64,000 bases of DNA from Rhizobiales bacterium 62-17 (lineage in GTDB: Bacteria; Pseudomonadota; Alphaproteobacteria; Rhizobiales; Beijerinckiaceae): positions 1,532,479 through 1,596,478 of the forward strand of contig MKVW01000009.1 of the NCBI GenBank assembly GCA_001898965.1, in the 5' to 3' direction. The position numbers and the translations under genes were made by a program. This document shows positions 18,235 through 28,960 of the stretch, in pieces. The notes beneath the pieces are model-generated. The model was given only the letters and a program-made list of their open reading frames with translations, was not told the DNA's origin and did not search any database. Every line of letters starts with the position of its first letter. Position 1 is the stretch's first letter.

Positions 18235-19286
18235 TGCGCGTTTTAGTTACTGGAGGAGCGGGCTTCATCGGCTCAGCCGTTGTTCGTGAATTGGTGCTCA
18301 ATCAAGAGGCCGAAGTCCTCGTGGTGGATGCACTGACGTATGCCGGCAATCTTGAAAATCTGTCGATTGTCGCGTCCAATCCGCGCTATCGCTTTCTTAA
18401 AGCAAACATTGCCGATGAAATAGCAATGCGGAGAGCTTTTGCTAGTTTCCAGCCTCATGCGGTGATGCACTTGGCTGCTGAAAGCCATGTTGATCGTTCG
18501 ATCGATGGACCGAGCGCTTTCATTCAGACCAATGTGGTTGGAACGTTCGCGCTTCTGCAAGCCGCCCTGGACTATTGGCGTGAACTCAACACTTCTGAGC
18601 AAGCTGCTTTCCGCTTTCATCATATTTCGACCGATGAAGTTTTTGGCTCTCTCGGATCGGAAGGTTTGTTCTGCGAAACAACGGCCTACGATCCCCGCTC
18701 TCCTTATTCAGCATCTAAAGCCGCTTCCGATCATCTTGTTCGCGCCTGGGGACATACCTACGGCTTGCCGACCTTGGTCACCAATTGCTCGAACAATTAC
18801 GGCCCCTATCATTTCCCCGAGAAGCTTATCCCGCTCATGATTTTGAGCGCATTCGAGGGGCGTGAACTGCCGGTCTATGGAGACGGCGCCAATGTGCGCG
18901 ATTGGTTGCATGTCGAAGATCATGCAAGGGCTCTCGTCACGGTCATTCAGAGAGGTGTGCCAGGCGAAACTTATGCCGTCGGCGGCAGAGCTGAGCGCAC
19001 AAATCTGGATGTGGTCAAAACTGTTTGCTCTCTCATCGATGAGCTTGCCTTCGATACTTCACGAGGGCCTGCAGAGAATTTGATCCGATTTGTAAAAGAT
19101 CGGCCGGGACATGATCGACGCTATGCGATCGATTGCTCAAAAATCGAGGCTGACCTCGGCTGGCAGCCACAAGAGAGCTTCGAGAGCGGGCTTGCAAAAA
19201 CCGTGCGCTGGTACCTCGACAATCAGGAGTGGTGGCAGCGCATCCGTAGCGGCGTCTATCGTGGTGAACGTTTGGGCGTGGCGTAA
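18234..19286 (+). CDS. rfbB: dTDP-glucose 4,6-dehydratase
   Basis: This short-chain dehydrogenase-type enzyme converts dTDP-glucose to dTDP-4-keto-6-deoxyglucose. It shows the NAD-binding TGGAGFIG (residues 6-13), the catalytic STDEVFG (Thr133, Asp134, Glu135) and YSASK (Tyr158, Lys162). The 350 residues match RmlB. ATG 18234 overlaps the rfbC stop by one base and is preferred over the TTG three bases earlier. Confidence 0.95.
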   Translation: MRVLVTGGAGFIGSAVVRELVLNQEAEVLVVDALTYAGNLENLSIVASNPRYRFLKANIADEIAMRRAFASFQPHAVMHLAAESHVDRSIDGPSAFIQTNVVGTFALLQAALDYWRELNTSEQAAFRFHHISTDEVFGSLGSEGLFCETTAYDPRSPYSASKAASDHLVRAWGHTYGLPTLVTNCSNNYGPYHFPEKLIPLMILSAFEGRELPVYGDGANVRDWLHVEDHARALVTVIQRGVPGETYAVGGRAERTNLDVVKTVCSLIDELAFDTSRGPAENLIRFVKDRPGHDRRYAIDCSKIEADLGWQPQESFESGLAKTVRWYLDNQEWWQRIRSGVYRGERLGVA

Positions 19287-20164
19287 TGGCTGGTTCTATT
19301 CTGCTGTTTGGAGCAGAAGGTCAGCTTGGTCGAGAGATAACCGCGCTTGCTGGCGCGCGCGATGTTTCACTCATCCCGCTCGGCCGTGCCGCCTGCGATA
19401 TTACTGACCAACAGGCTCTCCGATCAGCGATCGCAAGTCATCGTCCAAGTTTGATCGTCAACGCGGCCGCTTATACAGCCGTTGATCGTGCGGAATCGGA
19501 ACCGCAAGCAGCGCACGCCGTCAATGCCGTTGCTCCAGAGCTCATCGCGATCGCCGCAGCCGAGGCCGATGTGCCTCTGCTCCATATCTCGACTGATTAT
19601 GTCTTCGATGGCACGAAAACAGAAGCTTACGACGAAGAAGACAGCGTCGCGCCACTGGGCGTTTATGGGCACAGCAAAGAGGAGGGAGAGCGGCGGATAC
19701 GCCAATCATGTTCGAAACATATTATTTTGCGCACCGCGTGGGTCTATGGCATCTATGGTGCCAACTTCTTGAAGACCATGCTTCGATTGGCTAACGAGCG
19801 GAGCGTATTGAAAGTCGTGGCCGATCAACGCGGCTGCCCAACATCCACGACCGATCTCGCTGAAGCTGTTCTCGCTGTTCATGGAGAACTCGCTCAAGGC
19901 AATGAAAGCTGGGGCACATATCATTTCGCAGGACAAGGCGTTGCCACCTGGCACGAGTTTGCCCAAACGATCATGAGCGAACGAGCGGCCATATTGGGAG
20001 CAGCGCCCAGTGTCGAGCCGATTACCACGATGGATTATCCAACGCCTGCCCGCCGCCCTGCCAACTCTGCACTGGACTCCAGTCGTTTCGCCAAGACCTT
20101 CGGTCTCCGATCCAAGCCTTGGCAGGAGCGAGTGAGCGAAGCCGTCGTATCTTTAGTTAAGTGA
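19286..20164 (+). CDS. rfbD: dTDP-4-dehydrorhamnose reductase
   Basis: This 292-residue NAD(P)H-dependent reductase makes dTDP-L-rhamnose, the final step. It has the GAEGQLGR nucleotide-binding loop (residues 9-16), STDYVFDG (102-109) and the catalytic Tyr127/Lys131 pair in YGHSK. Its start overlaps the rfbB stop in TAATG. Length and motifs match RmlD. Confidence 0.95.
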   Translation: MAGSILLFGAEGQLGREITALAGARDVSLIPLGRAACDITDQQALRSAIASHRPSLIVNAAAYTAVDRAESEPQAAHAVNAVAPELIAIAAAEADVPLLHISTDYVFDGTKTEAYDEEDSVAPLGVYGHSKEEGERRIRQSCSKHIILRTAWVYGIYGANFLKTMLRLANERSVLKVVADQRGCPTSTTDLAEAVLAVHGELAQGNESWGTYHFAGQGVATWHEFAQTIMSERAAILGAAPSVEPITTMDYPTPARRPANSALDSSRFAKTFGLRSKPWQERVSEAVVSLVK

Positions 20165-20171
20165 CGAGGAA

Positions 20172-21047
20172 ATGATGAAGGGTATTATTCTAGCTGGGGG
20201 AACAGGCACCAGGCTCCATCCAGTTACGACGGTCGTCAGCAAGCAGCTTCTTCCCGTCTACGATAAGCCGATGATCTATTATCCGTTGTCGACTTTGATG
20301 CTCGCGAATATCCGCGAGATTTTGATCATCACAACGCCGCACGACGGGCCCGCTTTTCAAAGTTTGCTCGGGGACGGTTCGCAACTTGGCCTGCAAATCT
20401 CCTATGCCGCTCAACCTGAACCGCGTGGGCTTGCCGATGCGTTCATCATCGGGCGCGATTTCGTCGGATCTGATTCCGTCGCGCTCGTATTGGGAGACAA
20501 TATCTTTTACGGGCACGGCCTCGCCGGTGAACTCGTCAAAGCCACCGTGAGATCCAAAGGTGCTACCGTATTTGGCTATGTTGTGAATGACCCCGAACGT
20601 TACGGCGTGGTCGAGCTCGACGCCAACGGAATGGCGATTTCTTTGGAAGAAAAGCCCAAAAATCCGAAATCTGATCTCGCAGTTACAGGGCTCTACTTCT
20701 ACGACAATTCGGTTCTCGATATTGCAGCCGACGTAAAACCTTCTCCGCGTGGAGAAATTGAAATTACTGATGTTAACAGAATTTATCTCGAACGGGGCGA
20801 ATTGCATGTCCAGGTTATGGGCCGTGGCTTTGCGTGGCTTGACACCGGAACTCACGACAGCCTGCTAGAAGCAGCTCAGTTCATCGAAGTACTTGAGAAG
20901 CGACAAGGCCTCAAAATTGCCTGTCCTGAAGAGATAGCTTGGCGAAAGGGTCTAATAAGTGATCGGCAACTTTCAGATTTGGCGTATCGATTTAAAAAAT
21001 CTGGATATGGGCAGTATCTCGAAAGATTATTGGTCGATCGTAATTAA
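20172..21047 (+). CDS. rfbA: Glucose-1-phosphate thymidylyltransferase
   Basis: The enzyme makes dTDP-glucose from glucose-1-phosphate and dTTP and is the entry step of the rhamnose pathway. The nucleotide-binding [13 protein letters not shown] with [11 protein letters not shown], the Mg-binding LGDNIFYG and EKPKNPKS are intact; 291 residues is the RmlA length. Two adjacent ATG codons (20172, 20175) are possible starts. It is last in the rfbCBDA cluster, 7 bp after rfbD. Confidence 0.95.
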   Translation: MMKGIILAGGTGTRLHPVTTVVSKQLLPVYDKPMIYYPLSTLMLANIREILIITTPHDGPAFQSLLGDGSQLGLQISYAAQPEPRGLADAFIIGRDFVGSDSVALVLGDNIFYGHGLAGELVKATVRSKGATVFGYVVNDPERYGVVELDANGMAISLEEKPKNPKSDLAVTGLYFYDNSVLDIAADVKPSPRGEIEITDVNRIYLERGELHVQVMGRGFAWLDTGTHDSLLEAAQFIEVLEKRQGLKIACPEEIAWRKGLISDRQLSDLAYRFKKSGYGQYLERLLVDRN

Positions 21048-21215
21048 TTGAATCGAAAATAGAAAAAGATCTATATTCATTTTACATGTATATCGTAATC
21101 TAATATCCAATTATATATAATAGCGGACGACCGGTTGGTTGTGAAAATATAAATTCGAGCGTATTGTTGGACTTGGGACGATGGGGGAATACTAAACTGT
21201 ATGTGGAGCTAAATG

Positions 21216-21827
21216 ATGGCCATGTTGTCTGATGCCGAAGTAGATGATATTTGGACGTTGGGAAAGGCGGTGGATTTATCTGATTGTCACTACGGTTTGT
21301 TTCATGACAATAAGACTTATTTGCATACATCACCTTACTATTATTTTTTGTGCGGTGTTGCCAAGTATAGCTCTGCGGAAAAGATAGTGGAGATCGGTAC
21401 TTATCGAGGGGGGTCAACCAAAGCTCTGTCAAAAGGAATGGCTGAGGGAGGTAAATTGTTGACATTTGATGTTTCCGATTTTGAACCAGACTTTCGGAAA
21501 TATCCAAATGTAAAATCCATTGTAGCAGATCCATTAGATGCGTCGTCTATAATGGAATGCCGAGCTTATCTTGGAAATACCGTTGATCTTATTTATATAG
21601 ATGGCACACACAACGGAGCTATCACTCTGAAGCAAATGAAAACTTATGTAAAGGCGTTCTCTCCGAGATGGGTCGTGTGTGATGACGTTGGATTAAGTCA
21701 GTCTATGCGTGATTTTTTTTCTGCGGCAGAGCGAGCATTTCCGGGATTTCGAGATGTTTCTCGAACTCATCCGCACATTCGCAGGCCAGCAGAAGGATTT
21801 GGCGTGTGGAAAAACAGTAATAAGTGA
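21216..21827 (+). CDS. Class I SAM-dependent methyltransferase-like protein
   Basis: This protein of about 203 residues has motif I IVEIGTYRGGSTKAL, an acidic LLTFDVSD at the end of strand 2 and LIYIDGTHNGAITLKQ. The pattern fits Methyltransf_24/cephalosporin-hydroxylase-like enzymes often found in polysaccharide clusters. It probably modifies a sugar or lipid intermediate. The second ATG (21216) has better spacing from the GGAG ribosome site than the first (21213). It is AT-rich, as is the surrounding locus. Confidence 0.7.
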   Translation: MAMLSDAEVDDIWTLGKAVDLSDCHYGLFHDNKTYLHTSPYYYFLCGVAKYSSAEKIVEIGTYRGGSTKALSKGMAEGGKLLTFDVSDFEPDFRKYPNVKSIVADPLDASSIMECRAYLGNTVDLIYIDGTHNGAITLKQMKTYVKAFSPRWVVCDDVGLSQSMRDFFSAAERAFPGFRDVSRTHPHIRRPAEGFGVWKNSNK

Positions 21828-22055
21828 TTGTCCGCTTGGCTGATCCAGATGGGCTGAGCTCGGCTCAGTCCATACTGAAATGCTCTGAGAGACTAGAGTG
21901 ATTCCTTGTGCATCAATCTTGTGTTGCACCATCGCGCGGTTCCACTACTTGCCTCTAGCTAAAAGCTGGAAACTTATTATTGTCTCGGGTGTAAGGGAAA
22001 ACTCTCTCGTTATTTCGTACAAACCTACTTATTTAATTCCTGTATAGAGGTCAAA

Positions 22056-22976
22056 ATGGCCGTACTTGTACTTGGTGGCAGCGGCTTCATAGGGTCATAT
22101 GTTGTAGATGCTTTGCGTGAAGAGGGGCATGAGGTCACTGTTTTGGGAAGACGGCCAGAACCTTTTCGTCATCCACAGGCGGGCGTTAAATACATTACCG
22201 GTGAATTCTCTAATAAGAATGCGATTTTAGAGGCGCTAAAAGATACAACAGCTGTCGTGCATCTTATTAGTAGCACAATCCCTTCCACGTCTAATATAGA
22301 TCCGGTATTGGATATTAATGAAAATCTAATATCTACTGTCAATCTTTTGCAGTTAATGCGAGATTGCAATGTAAATAAGCTTATATTTCTGTCATCTGGG
22401 GGCACTATATATGGAGTCCCAGAGAAGTTGCCGGTCGTAGAGAGCCATAAATTAAAGCCAATCTGTTCTTACGGCATCGTGAAGGCTGCTATTGAGCATT
22501 ACATCGAGATGGAACATTTTCTTCACGGGTTAAACTATGTAATTCTTCGCGTTTCAAATCCATATGGTCCGCGGCAAGCGCGTGTTGGGGTTCAAGGATT
22601 AATCAATACATTGCTTTGGAATACGGTAAGGTGCCAATCAACAAAAATTTGGGGCGATGGCAATTCGAGTCGTGACTACGTGTATGTAGAAGATGTTGCG
22701 CAGGCATGTGTATCCGCACTCGCCTCCAGCCACTGTGGAACGTATAACGTCGGCAGCGGAAAGGGACAAACTGTTAATGAAATTATCGAGGTGGTGGGCG
22801 AGATTACTAAGAAGAAGCCCAGTATTGAGCGATTACCTGCGCGTGGTTTTGATGTTCCGCGTATAGTATTAGATTGCACTGCGGCTGCACGAATATTGAA
22901 ATGGCAGGCGGCGACCTCCATTACCGCCGGTATTCATGAGACTTGGGAATGGATGAAGGACCGGGAAGAAAAATAA
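22056..22976 (+). CDS. NAD-dependent sugar epimerase/dehydratase (UDP-glucose 4-epimerase family)
   Basis: This 306-residue extended short-chain dehydrogenase has the Rossmann loop GGSGFIGS, the active-site SSGGTIYG and a Tyr-X3-Lys in YGIVKAA, followed by RVSNPYGPRQ. A GAGGT ribosome site precedes ATG 22056. It should convert a nucleotide sugar for the nearby glycosyltransferases. Specificity (for example Glc/Gal or GlcNAc/GalNAc) cannot be read from the sequence. Confidence 0.85.
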   Translation: MAVLVLGGSGFIGSYVVDALREEGHEVTVLGRRPEPFRHPQAGVKYITGEFSNKNAILEALKDTTAVVHLISSTIPSTSNIDPVLDINENLISTVNLLQLMRDCNVNKLIFLSSGGTIYGVPEKLPVVESHKLKPICSYGIVKAAIEHYIEMEHFLHGLNYVILRVSNPYGPRQARVGVQGLINTLLWNTVRCQSTKIWGDGNSSRDYVYVEDVAQACVSALASSHCGTYNVGSGKGQTVNEIIEVVGEITKKKPSIERLPARGFDVPRIVLDCTAAARILKWQAATSITAGIHETWEWMKDREEK

Positions 22977-23089
22977 AAGCTAAAATTCAGATTTTTGGAA
23001 TAAATGAATATAAATGTGCTTTTGAAGGGCTGGTCTTATAGTAGACACGCAGGCACGAGAGTTTAACTAAGGTGATGCAAGGGCAAATT

Positions 23090-26000
23090 ATGAACTTCCT
23101 AAGGAAAGTTTTGCCAAATCAGAGATCAAAACTTTCTGGACAAATTGATGCAGTCGAAGGCCGAACCATTAGGGGGTGGTTACGTGTTGCAGGGCGCGAG
23201 CGGGCTACGGTCCAGGTCTTTGCAGTCGACAACGGTCAGTTGCTGACGGAAGTGGTCGCCGATCTTCCACGTGATGATCTTCTTGCTGCTGGTATCGGTG
23301 ACGGCAAATACGCATTTGATATTACAATTGATCACCATGGCGACGAAGCGTTGCTTGTGGAGGTGCGAGAAGCTGTTAGCGCATTTAGTCTTGGACGCGT
23401 GCAATTTGGCCCTAAACGCCCCTATATCGATGGATATGTTGATGGTGTTTCCGGACGAACAATTTATGGTTGGGCCCGCGAACCTAAACATATAGATCAA
23501 CGCGTTTCGGTTCGCATCATAGCTGTCGATAGCGGCGAGGTACTCGCTGAGTCTTGTGCTGACATGCTGCGCAACGATCTTCTTTCTGCGGGAATCGGAG
23601 ATGGATGTCATGCATTTTCTGTTACTGTGAACGCTCGCGACGACGAAGCTCTCCTAGTCGAGGTTCAGGAAGCTAAGAGTGGCTATAGTCTTGGGCGAGT
23701 GCAGTTAGCTGCAGCTGAAGCTTATTTTGAAGGTCATATTGACAGGATCTCTGGACGGACAATTTTTGGCTGGGTTCGTAATCCAGCGCGACCGGAGCAG
23801 CGGGTCTCAATTCAAATTATCGCCGTTAGTGACGGTGATGTACTAGCTGAAACAGTGGCCGATCTCTTACGTAGTGACCTCACCGGTGCGAATATTGGCG
23901 ACGGTCGTCATGCTTTTTCGGTTTCGGTGGAAGCTCGCAGTGAGGAGACTTTACAAGTTGAAGTGCGCGAAACTGAGACCGGATTTAGTCTTGGCCAGGC
24001 TGAATTAGCTGCGGTACGTGCAGTAATCGACGCGGGGCCCCAAGCTCAGGAACGACGCAATCAGCTGCTTGCGAGTTTTATAAATTCCGTTCGGATCAAT
24101 CGACTCATAAAAGATAATAATACAAACATACACGTTTTGTATGCTGATATCTTGTCTAGATATAAGCTTTTGGATGAGGCGTTTTACAAGGCAAAATATG
24201 GGAAATTACTAAACGGTGACGATCCGCTTGTTCATTATATAACAGTTGGATCTAATAAGTCATTTTTGCCTAATGCGTATTTCGACCCTGCGGAATATCT
24301 GGCGCTTAATCCCGACGTGAGGCCAGCCGGGATTGATCCAATTGTCCATTATTTCCTATTTGGTTGGACTGAAGGGAGAGCGACAGGGTCTTTCTTTGAT
24401 GGTGCATATTATCTAAAGCGGTACGATGATGTCCGAACCACCGGAATAAATCCGCTGTATCATTTTCTTGCTTTTGGACAATATGAGGGGCGCTCTCCAA
24501 AATATTCAGTCACATTGCCAACGACAACGCGGGACATGCAATTTGGTGCAAGGACGAGCGGTAGGATAGTGCTTGTTTCCCATGACTTTGATGTTGGTGG
24601 TGCGCAACAACTATTACGTAGTTTAGCTGAATGGTTGCTCGCAACAACCAAATACGATGTTTGCTTTGTAGCGCCTCGTGACGGTGGCCATCGCCATCTT
24701 TTTGAGGCGATTGCGCCAGTTCATGTTTTGCCTGAAGCATTATCTGATCAAGCCGTTACTGAACTGAGAAATTTTATTGGTCCTACGATACGAGCAGTTT
24801 TTATTAACTCCATAGTAAGCGCGCGGTTTTTTGACTTCTGGGAAGAAAATACGCCGGCAGTGTGCTACGTTCATGAGCTGCAAAAAATTATTGATATGTT
24901 TCCCCGCAGCATTGAGCTGCTTAAACAGCGCTGCATTACCTTTATAGGTGGCAGCGAAGCGGTTACGGCTAATCTTAAGCAAAATCACCATATTGATGAG
25001 AAACGAGTTCGTCTAATTTACGATTTTATTGGCTCGGTTTCTTCGAAGGGGCGATCTTCTGAAAAATACGTGGAACAGCGCAAAGCGCTTGGAGTCAGCC
25101 CGGATGACTTTTTGGTCATGGGCTGCGGTGTCATGCACTGGCGCAAATCTCCGGATAAGTTCATTGAAGTTGCATCACGAGTAGTGCAACAGACGAAGCG
25201 TTCTTGTCGGTTTGTATGGATAGGCGGAGGGCCGGATGAAGAAGCGTGTCGGGAGTTGGTAAAAGAGAAGGGATTGAGTGAAACTGTTTCTCTAATCGGT
25301 TATAGGGAAAATGTTCCAGAGCTCTTGGAGGCAGCGGACCTTTTTCTTTTGCCGTCAGAAGAAGACCCTTTTCCGTTGGTGTGCCTCTACGCTGCTTCCA
25401 AAGAAGTGCCAGTTGTGTGCTTCGACGACGCTGGAGGAATACCCGAGTTCACCGCAAAAGGATGCGGTATTTCGGTGCCATTTGGCGATGTTGTCGCAAT
25501 GGCCAGTGCTGTAACTACGTATATCGATGACCCAGATTTAAAAGACTCCCACGGAGCCGAGGGGCTGAAACAAGTACGAGACGGTTTTACCGTTACGACG
25601 GCTGGTCCGCGAATTCTAGAAATTTTACGAGACGCTATGGCTACACCACCACATATCAGCGTGGTCGTACCTAACTACAATTATGATCGATATCTTGATC
25701 AGCGTCTCTCAACTATTTATTCGCAAACATTTCAAGATTTCGAAGTTATTTTACTTGATGACGCTTCGCCTGATAATTCTGTCGCGGTTCTTACTGACTG
25801 GGCAAAAAAATATCCGGCGACCCGACTTATCGTCAACGAACGAAACTCAAACTCGCCGTTTGCGCAGTGGCTAAAAGGAATGGCTGCAGCTCGCTCGGAT
25901 TTGATTTGGATAGCGGAAGCTGACGATTTCTGTGAGCCTCAGTTACTCGAAGCATTAGTTCCAGCGATGGATGACCGAAACGTCTTCTTAGCGCACGTGA

Positions 26001-27661
26001 AGTCCGTGCCTGTAGATGCAGAAGGTAAAGTGCTTGGCAATTACGAGCAGCTCTATTTGAACCGTATCGCGGAAAACCGATGGTCTCGATCCTACTCCGC
26101 CACGGATCATCGTGAAGTTGATGCTGGCTTAGCGATAGGCAACGTTATTCCAAATGCGAGTGCGGTTGTGTTTCGCCGATTTAAGCCGGAAGATGATTTC
26201 GTTAAGCAAGTGACAACAATGCGTATGTGTGGTGATTGGTATTTTTACCTTCGAGCACTGCGTGGCGGGAATGTTGCGTTTGAAAGCCAACCGCTTAATT
26301 ATCATCGTCGCCATTCAAATACGGTTACTCACCAGACGGAAGGAAGCTTGCGATACTTTGATGAGCTTGCAGAAATAAGGAGATACATAAGCAATACGTT
26401 CTGCGTTTCAGATGATACTCGCAGAAAGGCCGATACCTTTAGCGTGCAAGATCTCGATCGATTTAGAGTGACGGATGAAAGGACCAGGCAACATATCCGG
26501 GAACTGTCGAAACTGGTCTGTAACAAAGTTATGCCAACTATTCTGGTTGTAATCAGCGACCTTTCACCTGGAGGCGGCCAGATGTTTGCTATTCGCCTCG
26601 TTAATGCCTGGACGCATGCCGGCGGCCGCGCCATACTTCTCAATGTAGGCATGTTTCCCGATCACAAGAAGGTGGTAGGAAGAATCGACCAGCGCGTTTC
26701 AATATATGATGCGCGTACTCCGGACTTTTCGCTCGGCCGCTTGATCGCCGATTGTGATATCGATGTTGTTCACTCCTCGCTTTGGTGGTCTGATCGTTTC
26801 GTTCATGAACACAGGCATGAACTTTCGGAAAAGGTTGCTTGGTGTATAACGACGCATGGTTGTTACGAGACGCTAATCGACAAGCCACATACAGACGCCT
26901 CGTTTCCAAGGCGCTTCCCTGAGATGCTTGAGCGAGTTGATGAATGGATTTACATCGCAGATAAAAATCTTGGCGTGTTTGATAGATATGGATACCCCGA
27001 AAGGCTCTCGAAGATTAACAATGGTTTTGAGCCGGAAGAGCCTGTCGAATTGAGCAAAAAATCTTTAGGGGTGCGGGAAGATTCTTTGGTCTTGTTACTG
27101 GTTAGTCGCGCGATTGCTGAAAAGGGCTGGTTCGAGGCAGTCGAAGCAACTAAACGATTGAACCATGCTGGGGTGGCAGTGGATCTCATGCTTCTGGGAG
27201 AGGGACCTGCAGCAGAAGCACTTCGCAATGAGGAGACATCGCCGTTTGTGCATCTCTATGGCCATGTCGAGAATGTACAAGATTACATTAAAGTTGCGGA
27301 TATAGGAGTTTTACCAAGCTATTTTACAGGGGAATCCATGCCCCTCGTGATTATTGAAATGATGGCACAGGGCAAGCCAGTCGTTGCTTCGAACGTGGGT
27401 GACATTGCAAGTATGCTCACGACTAGTGATAAAGGTCGTGCACTGATTGCCGGTTCAGTAATTCCGCTGGCGGATGGCAAGCTGCCGGTAAATGCATTAG
27501 TCGACGCTATTATGCTCTTGGCGGATCCGGAAGCTCGCGAAAGTGCTGGCGCAGTTGGAAGTCGTATTTTTTATGAACGATTTACAATGTCCGCTATGTT
27601 GAAGCATTACGATCGGATATATGCAGCCAATTTAACGAAGCGCAGATTGCAGGTAGGATGA
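23090..27661 (+). CDS. Giant protein with three glycosyltransferase domains and N-terminal beta repeats
   Basis: The frame runs from 23072; numbering from there, about 1529 residues, with MNFLRK (23090) the likely start because AAGGG precedes it. Three ~99-residue beta repeats come first (GRTIRGW near 30, GRTIYGW near 128, GRTIFGW near 228, each with an AGIGDG-type turn). Residues 367-475 hold three short YYLxxYDDV/HYxxxG repeats. Then come a GT4-like domain (about 498-855, DVGGAQQLLRSL, SEEDPFPLV), a GT2 domain (861-1090, VVVPNYNYDRYL, WIAEADDF) and a second GT4 domain (1155-1515, LSPGGGQ, SRAIAEKGWFEA, GESMPLVIIEMMAQG). It probably adds three sugars in succession to the polysaccharide. No membrane segment is seen. 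The order of domains suggests fusion of three enzymes. Confidence 0.85.
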   Translation: MNFLRKVLPNQRSKLSGQIDAVEGRTIRGWLRVAGRERATVQVFAVDNGQLLTEVVADLPRDDLLAAGIGDGKYAFDITIDHHGDEALLVEVREAVSAFSLGRVQFGPKRPYIDGYVDGVSGRTIYGWAREPKHIDQRVSVRIIAVDSGEVLAESCADMLRNDLLSAGIGDGCHAFSVTVNARDDEALLVEVQEAKSGYSLGRVQLAAAEAYFEGHIDRISGRTIFGWVRNPARPEQRVSIQIIAVSDGDVLAETVADLLRSDLTGANIGDGRHAFSVSVEARSEETLQVEVRETETGFSLGQAELAAVRAVIDAGPQAQERRNQLLASFINSVRINRLIKDNNTNIHVLYADILSRYKLLDEAFYKAKYGKLLNGDDPLVHYITVGSNKSFLPNAYFDPAEYLALNPDVRPAGIDPIVHYFLFGWTEGRATGSFFDGAYYLKRYDDVRTTGINPLYHFLAFGQYEGRSPKYSVTLPTTTRDMQFGARTSGRIVLVSHDFDVGGAQQLLRSLAEWLLATTKYDVCFVAPRDGGHRHLFEAIAPVHVLPEALSDQAVTELRNFIGPTIRAVFINSIVSARFFDFWEENTPAVCYVHELQKIIDMFPRSIELLKQRCITFIGGSEAVTANLKQNHHIDEKRVRLIYDFIGSVSSKGRSSEKYVEQRKALGVSPDDFLVMGCGVMHWRKSPDKFIEVASRVVQQTKRSCRFVWIGGGPDEEACRELVKEKGLSETVSLIGYRENVPELLEAADLFLLPSEEDPFPLVCLYAASKEVPVVCFDDAGGIPEFTAKGCGISVPFGDVVAMASAVTTYIDDPDLKDSHGAEGLKQVRDGFTVTTAGPRILEILRDAMATPPHISVVVPNYNYDRYLDQRLSTIYSQTFQDFEVILLDDASPDNSVAVLTDWAKKYPATRLIVNERNSNSPFAQWLKGMAAARSDLIWIAEADDFCEPQLLEALVPAMDDRNVFLAHVKSVPVDAEGKVLGNYEQLYLNRIAENRWSRSYSATDHREVDAGLAIGNVIPNASAVVFRRFKPEDDFVKQVTTMRMCGDWYFYLRALRGGNVAFESQPLNYHRRHSNTVTHQTEGSLRYFDELAEIRRYISNTFCVSDDTRRKADTFSVQDLDRFRVTDERTRQHIRELSKLVCNKVMPTILVVISDLSPGGGQMFAIRLVNAWTHAGGRAILLNVGMFPDHKKVVGRIDQRVSIYDARTPDFSLGRLIADCDIDVVHSSLWWSDRFVHEHRHELSEKVAWCITTHGCYETLIDKPHTDASFPRRFPEMLERVDEWIYIADKNLGVFDRYGYPERLSKINNGFEPEEPVELSKKSLGVREDSLVLLLVSRAIAEKGWFEAVEATKRLNHAGVAVDLMLLGEGPAAEALRNEETSPFVHLYGHVENVQDYIKVADIGVLPSYFTGESMPLVIIEMMAQGKPVVASNVGDIASMLTTSDKGRALIAGSVIPLADGKLPVNALVDAIMLLADPEARESAGAVGSRIFYERFTMSAMLKHYDRIYAANLTKRRLQVG
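23135..24001 (+). repeat. Three in-gene tandem repeats of about 297 bp
   Basis: The first 290 codons of the giant glycosyltransferase gene consist of three diverged copies of one ~98-100-codon unit, starting near 23135, 23429 and 23729. Each copy has GRTIxGW, a V/R-rich strand with AVDSG or AVSDG, an RxDLxxAxIGDGxxAF turn, VEVxEAxSGxSLG and a closing strand. Spacing of the GW motif is 98 and 100 residues, consistent with duplication of a single beta-sandwich domain. Confidence 0.85.
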
Positions 27662-27831
27662 CAAAAACAGAACGTGCTGTGTAATGTTGAATTTTAGGCC
27701 TTGATATAACATTGCCGAGCAATGGAATTTTAGATAAGCTGTTGAATAGGCGTAGGAAAAGAAATAGATTAGGCTCTATAATGAGCTGGCGGAAATTGCG
27801 CTTTAATCTGTAACAATCGGGAACTTGATAA

Positions 27832-28953
27832 ATGTTTGAGAGGCCGCTCGTACTCGGAGTCACGAAAGTATTAACTCCGGCCTCTATACCAGTCACCGAT
27901 GCGTTATCAATGCTTGGTCGGAATTCGGGAAATCTTCTCTTCACAGAGGCGCTTTATCAATGCATCGCAAACGCTGAGTTCTCTCACTATGATGTGAGGC
28001 CGAGCACAGTTGAAGGTCGAGACTGTATTGTCATTGCTGCAGCCAATTGGTTGGCGAGTGATCAGGATTTCTCGTGGCTCTCTGATCAACTTGAACAGGT
28101 TGATTTACCAGTATTTATCGTCGGGCTGGGTGTCCAAACAACTTTAGAACAGACTATCCCGAAGCTAAAACCGGGAACTCGGAAACTACTTGATATTTTA
28201 AATGAACGTTCAAAATATATTAGCGTTCGGGGGCAGTTTACTGCTGAGGTGCTGGAGCATTATGGAATAAATAAAGCGGTTGTAACAGGATGTCCTTCAT
28301 TGCTTTTGGCCGGCGGCAAGGGGTTTTCGATTGAAACTCCTTCGAGCTTGTCCCAAGAAAAGATATGCGTCCACGGCACGCGCCATCAATTTAATGATAC
28401 TGATGAGTTTCAAAAATATATATACAGACAAGCTTTCACACGTGGAATAGATATTATATTGCAGTCTGAGCTCGCGGATATGTATTACGCGTTGGGCCGA
28501 ACTGGGAATGATGCTGTTCTGCAAAAAGCTGCTCCTCCGCTTTTGGCAAGCTACGGAGCTTCGCAGGTTTCAGATATTGCAATTTATCTTCGACGACACG
28601 GAAAGGTTTTCTTCGATTTACCAACTTGGCTTAATTATCTCAAGTCGAGGTCATTTTGTGTTGGTACGAGAATTCACGGTACGATTGCAGCTCTTTTGGC
28701 GGGAGTTCCAGGCACTCTTATTGTGCATGATGCCCGCACTAAAGAATTGGCCGAGGCGATGAGTATTCCTTTTCGTCTCGCATCTACGATCGATACAAGT
28801 AAAGATATCATATTTAACGACTTGTACGATGGAGAGCAAACTGATCAGTTTGTTCAGTCGTATCCTGCGTATTTATCTCGATTCAGAAGTTTTTTTTCCG
28901 ACAATGACCTTCTAATTTCGCAGCATCTAACTCTTGCAGCGCATCCCGTTTGA
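27832..28953 (+). CDS. Polysaccharide pyruvyl transferase family protein
   Basis: This 373-residue protein has the family blocks NSGNLLF (near residue 30), YISVRGQFT, VTGCPSLLLAGG and GTRIHGTIAALLAGVPG, as in CsaB/ExoV-like ketal-pyruvyl transferases that move pyruvate from PEP onto sugars. Pyruvylation gives acidic groups to capsules and anchors S-layers. It follows the giant glycosyltransferase by 170 bp in the same direction. No clear ribosome site precedes ATG 27832. Confidence 0.85.
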   Translation: MFERPLVLGVTKVLTPASIPVTDALSMLGRNSGNLLFTEALYQCIANAEFSHYDVRPSTVEGRDCIVIAAANWLASDQDFSWLSDQLEQVDLPVFIVGLGVQTTLEQTIPKLKPGTRKLLDILNERSKYISVRGQFTAEVLEHYGINKAVVTGCPSLLLAGGKGFSIETPSSLSQEKICVHGTRHQFNDTDEFQKYIYRQAFTRGIDIILQSELADMYYALGRTGNDAVLQKAAPPLLASYGASQVSDIAIYLRRHGKVFFDLPTWLNYLKSRSFCVGTRIHGTIAALLAGVPGTLIVHDARTKELAEAMSIPFRLASTIDTSKDIIFNDLYDGEQTDQFVQSYPAYLSRFRSFFSDNDLLISQHLTLAAHPV

Positions 28954-28960
28954 CCCGTCG

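Noticed and set aside
23135-24001. A CRISPR-like or noncoding tandem array
   Set aside because: The ~297-bp units are diverged in-frame protein repeats inside a long gene with no spacers.
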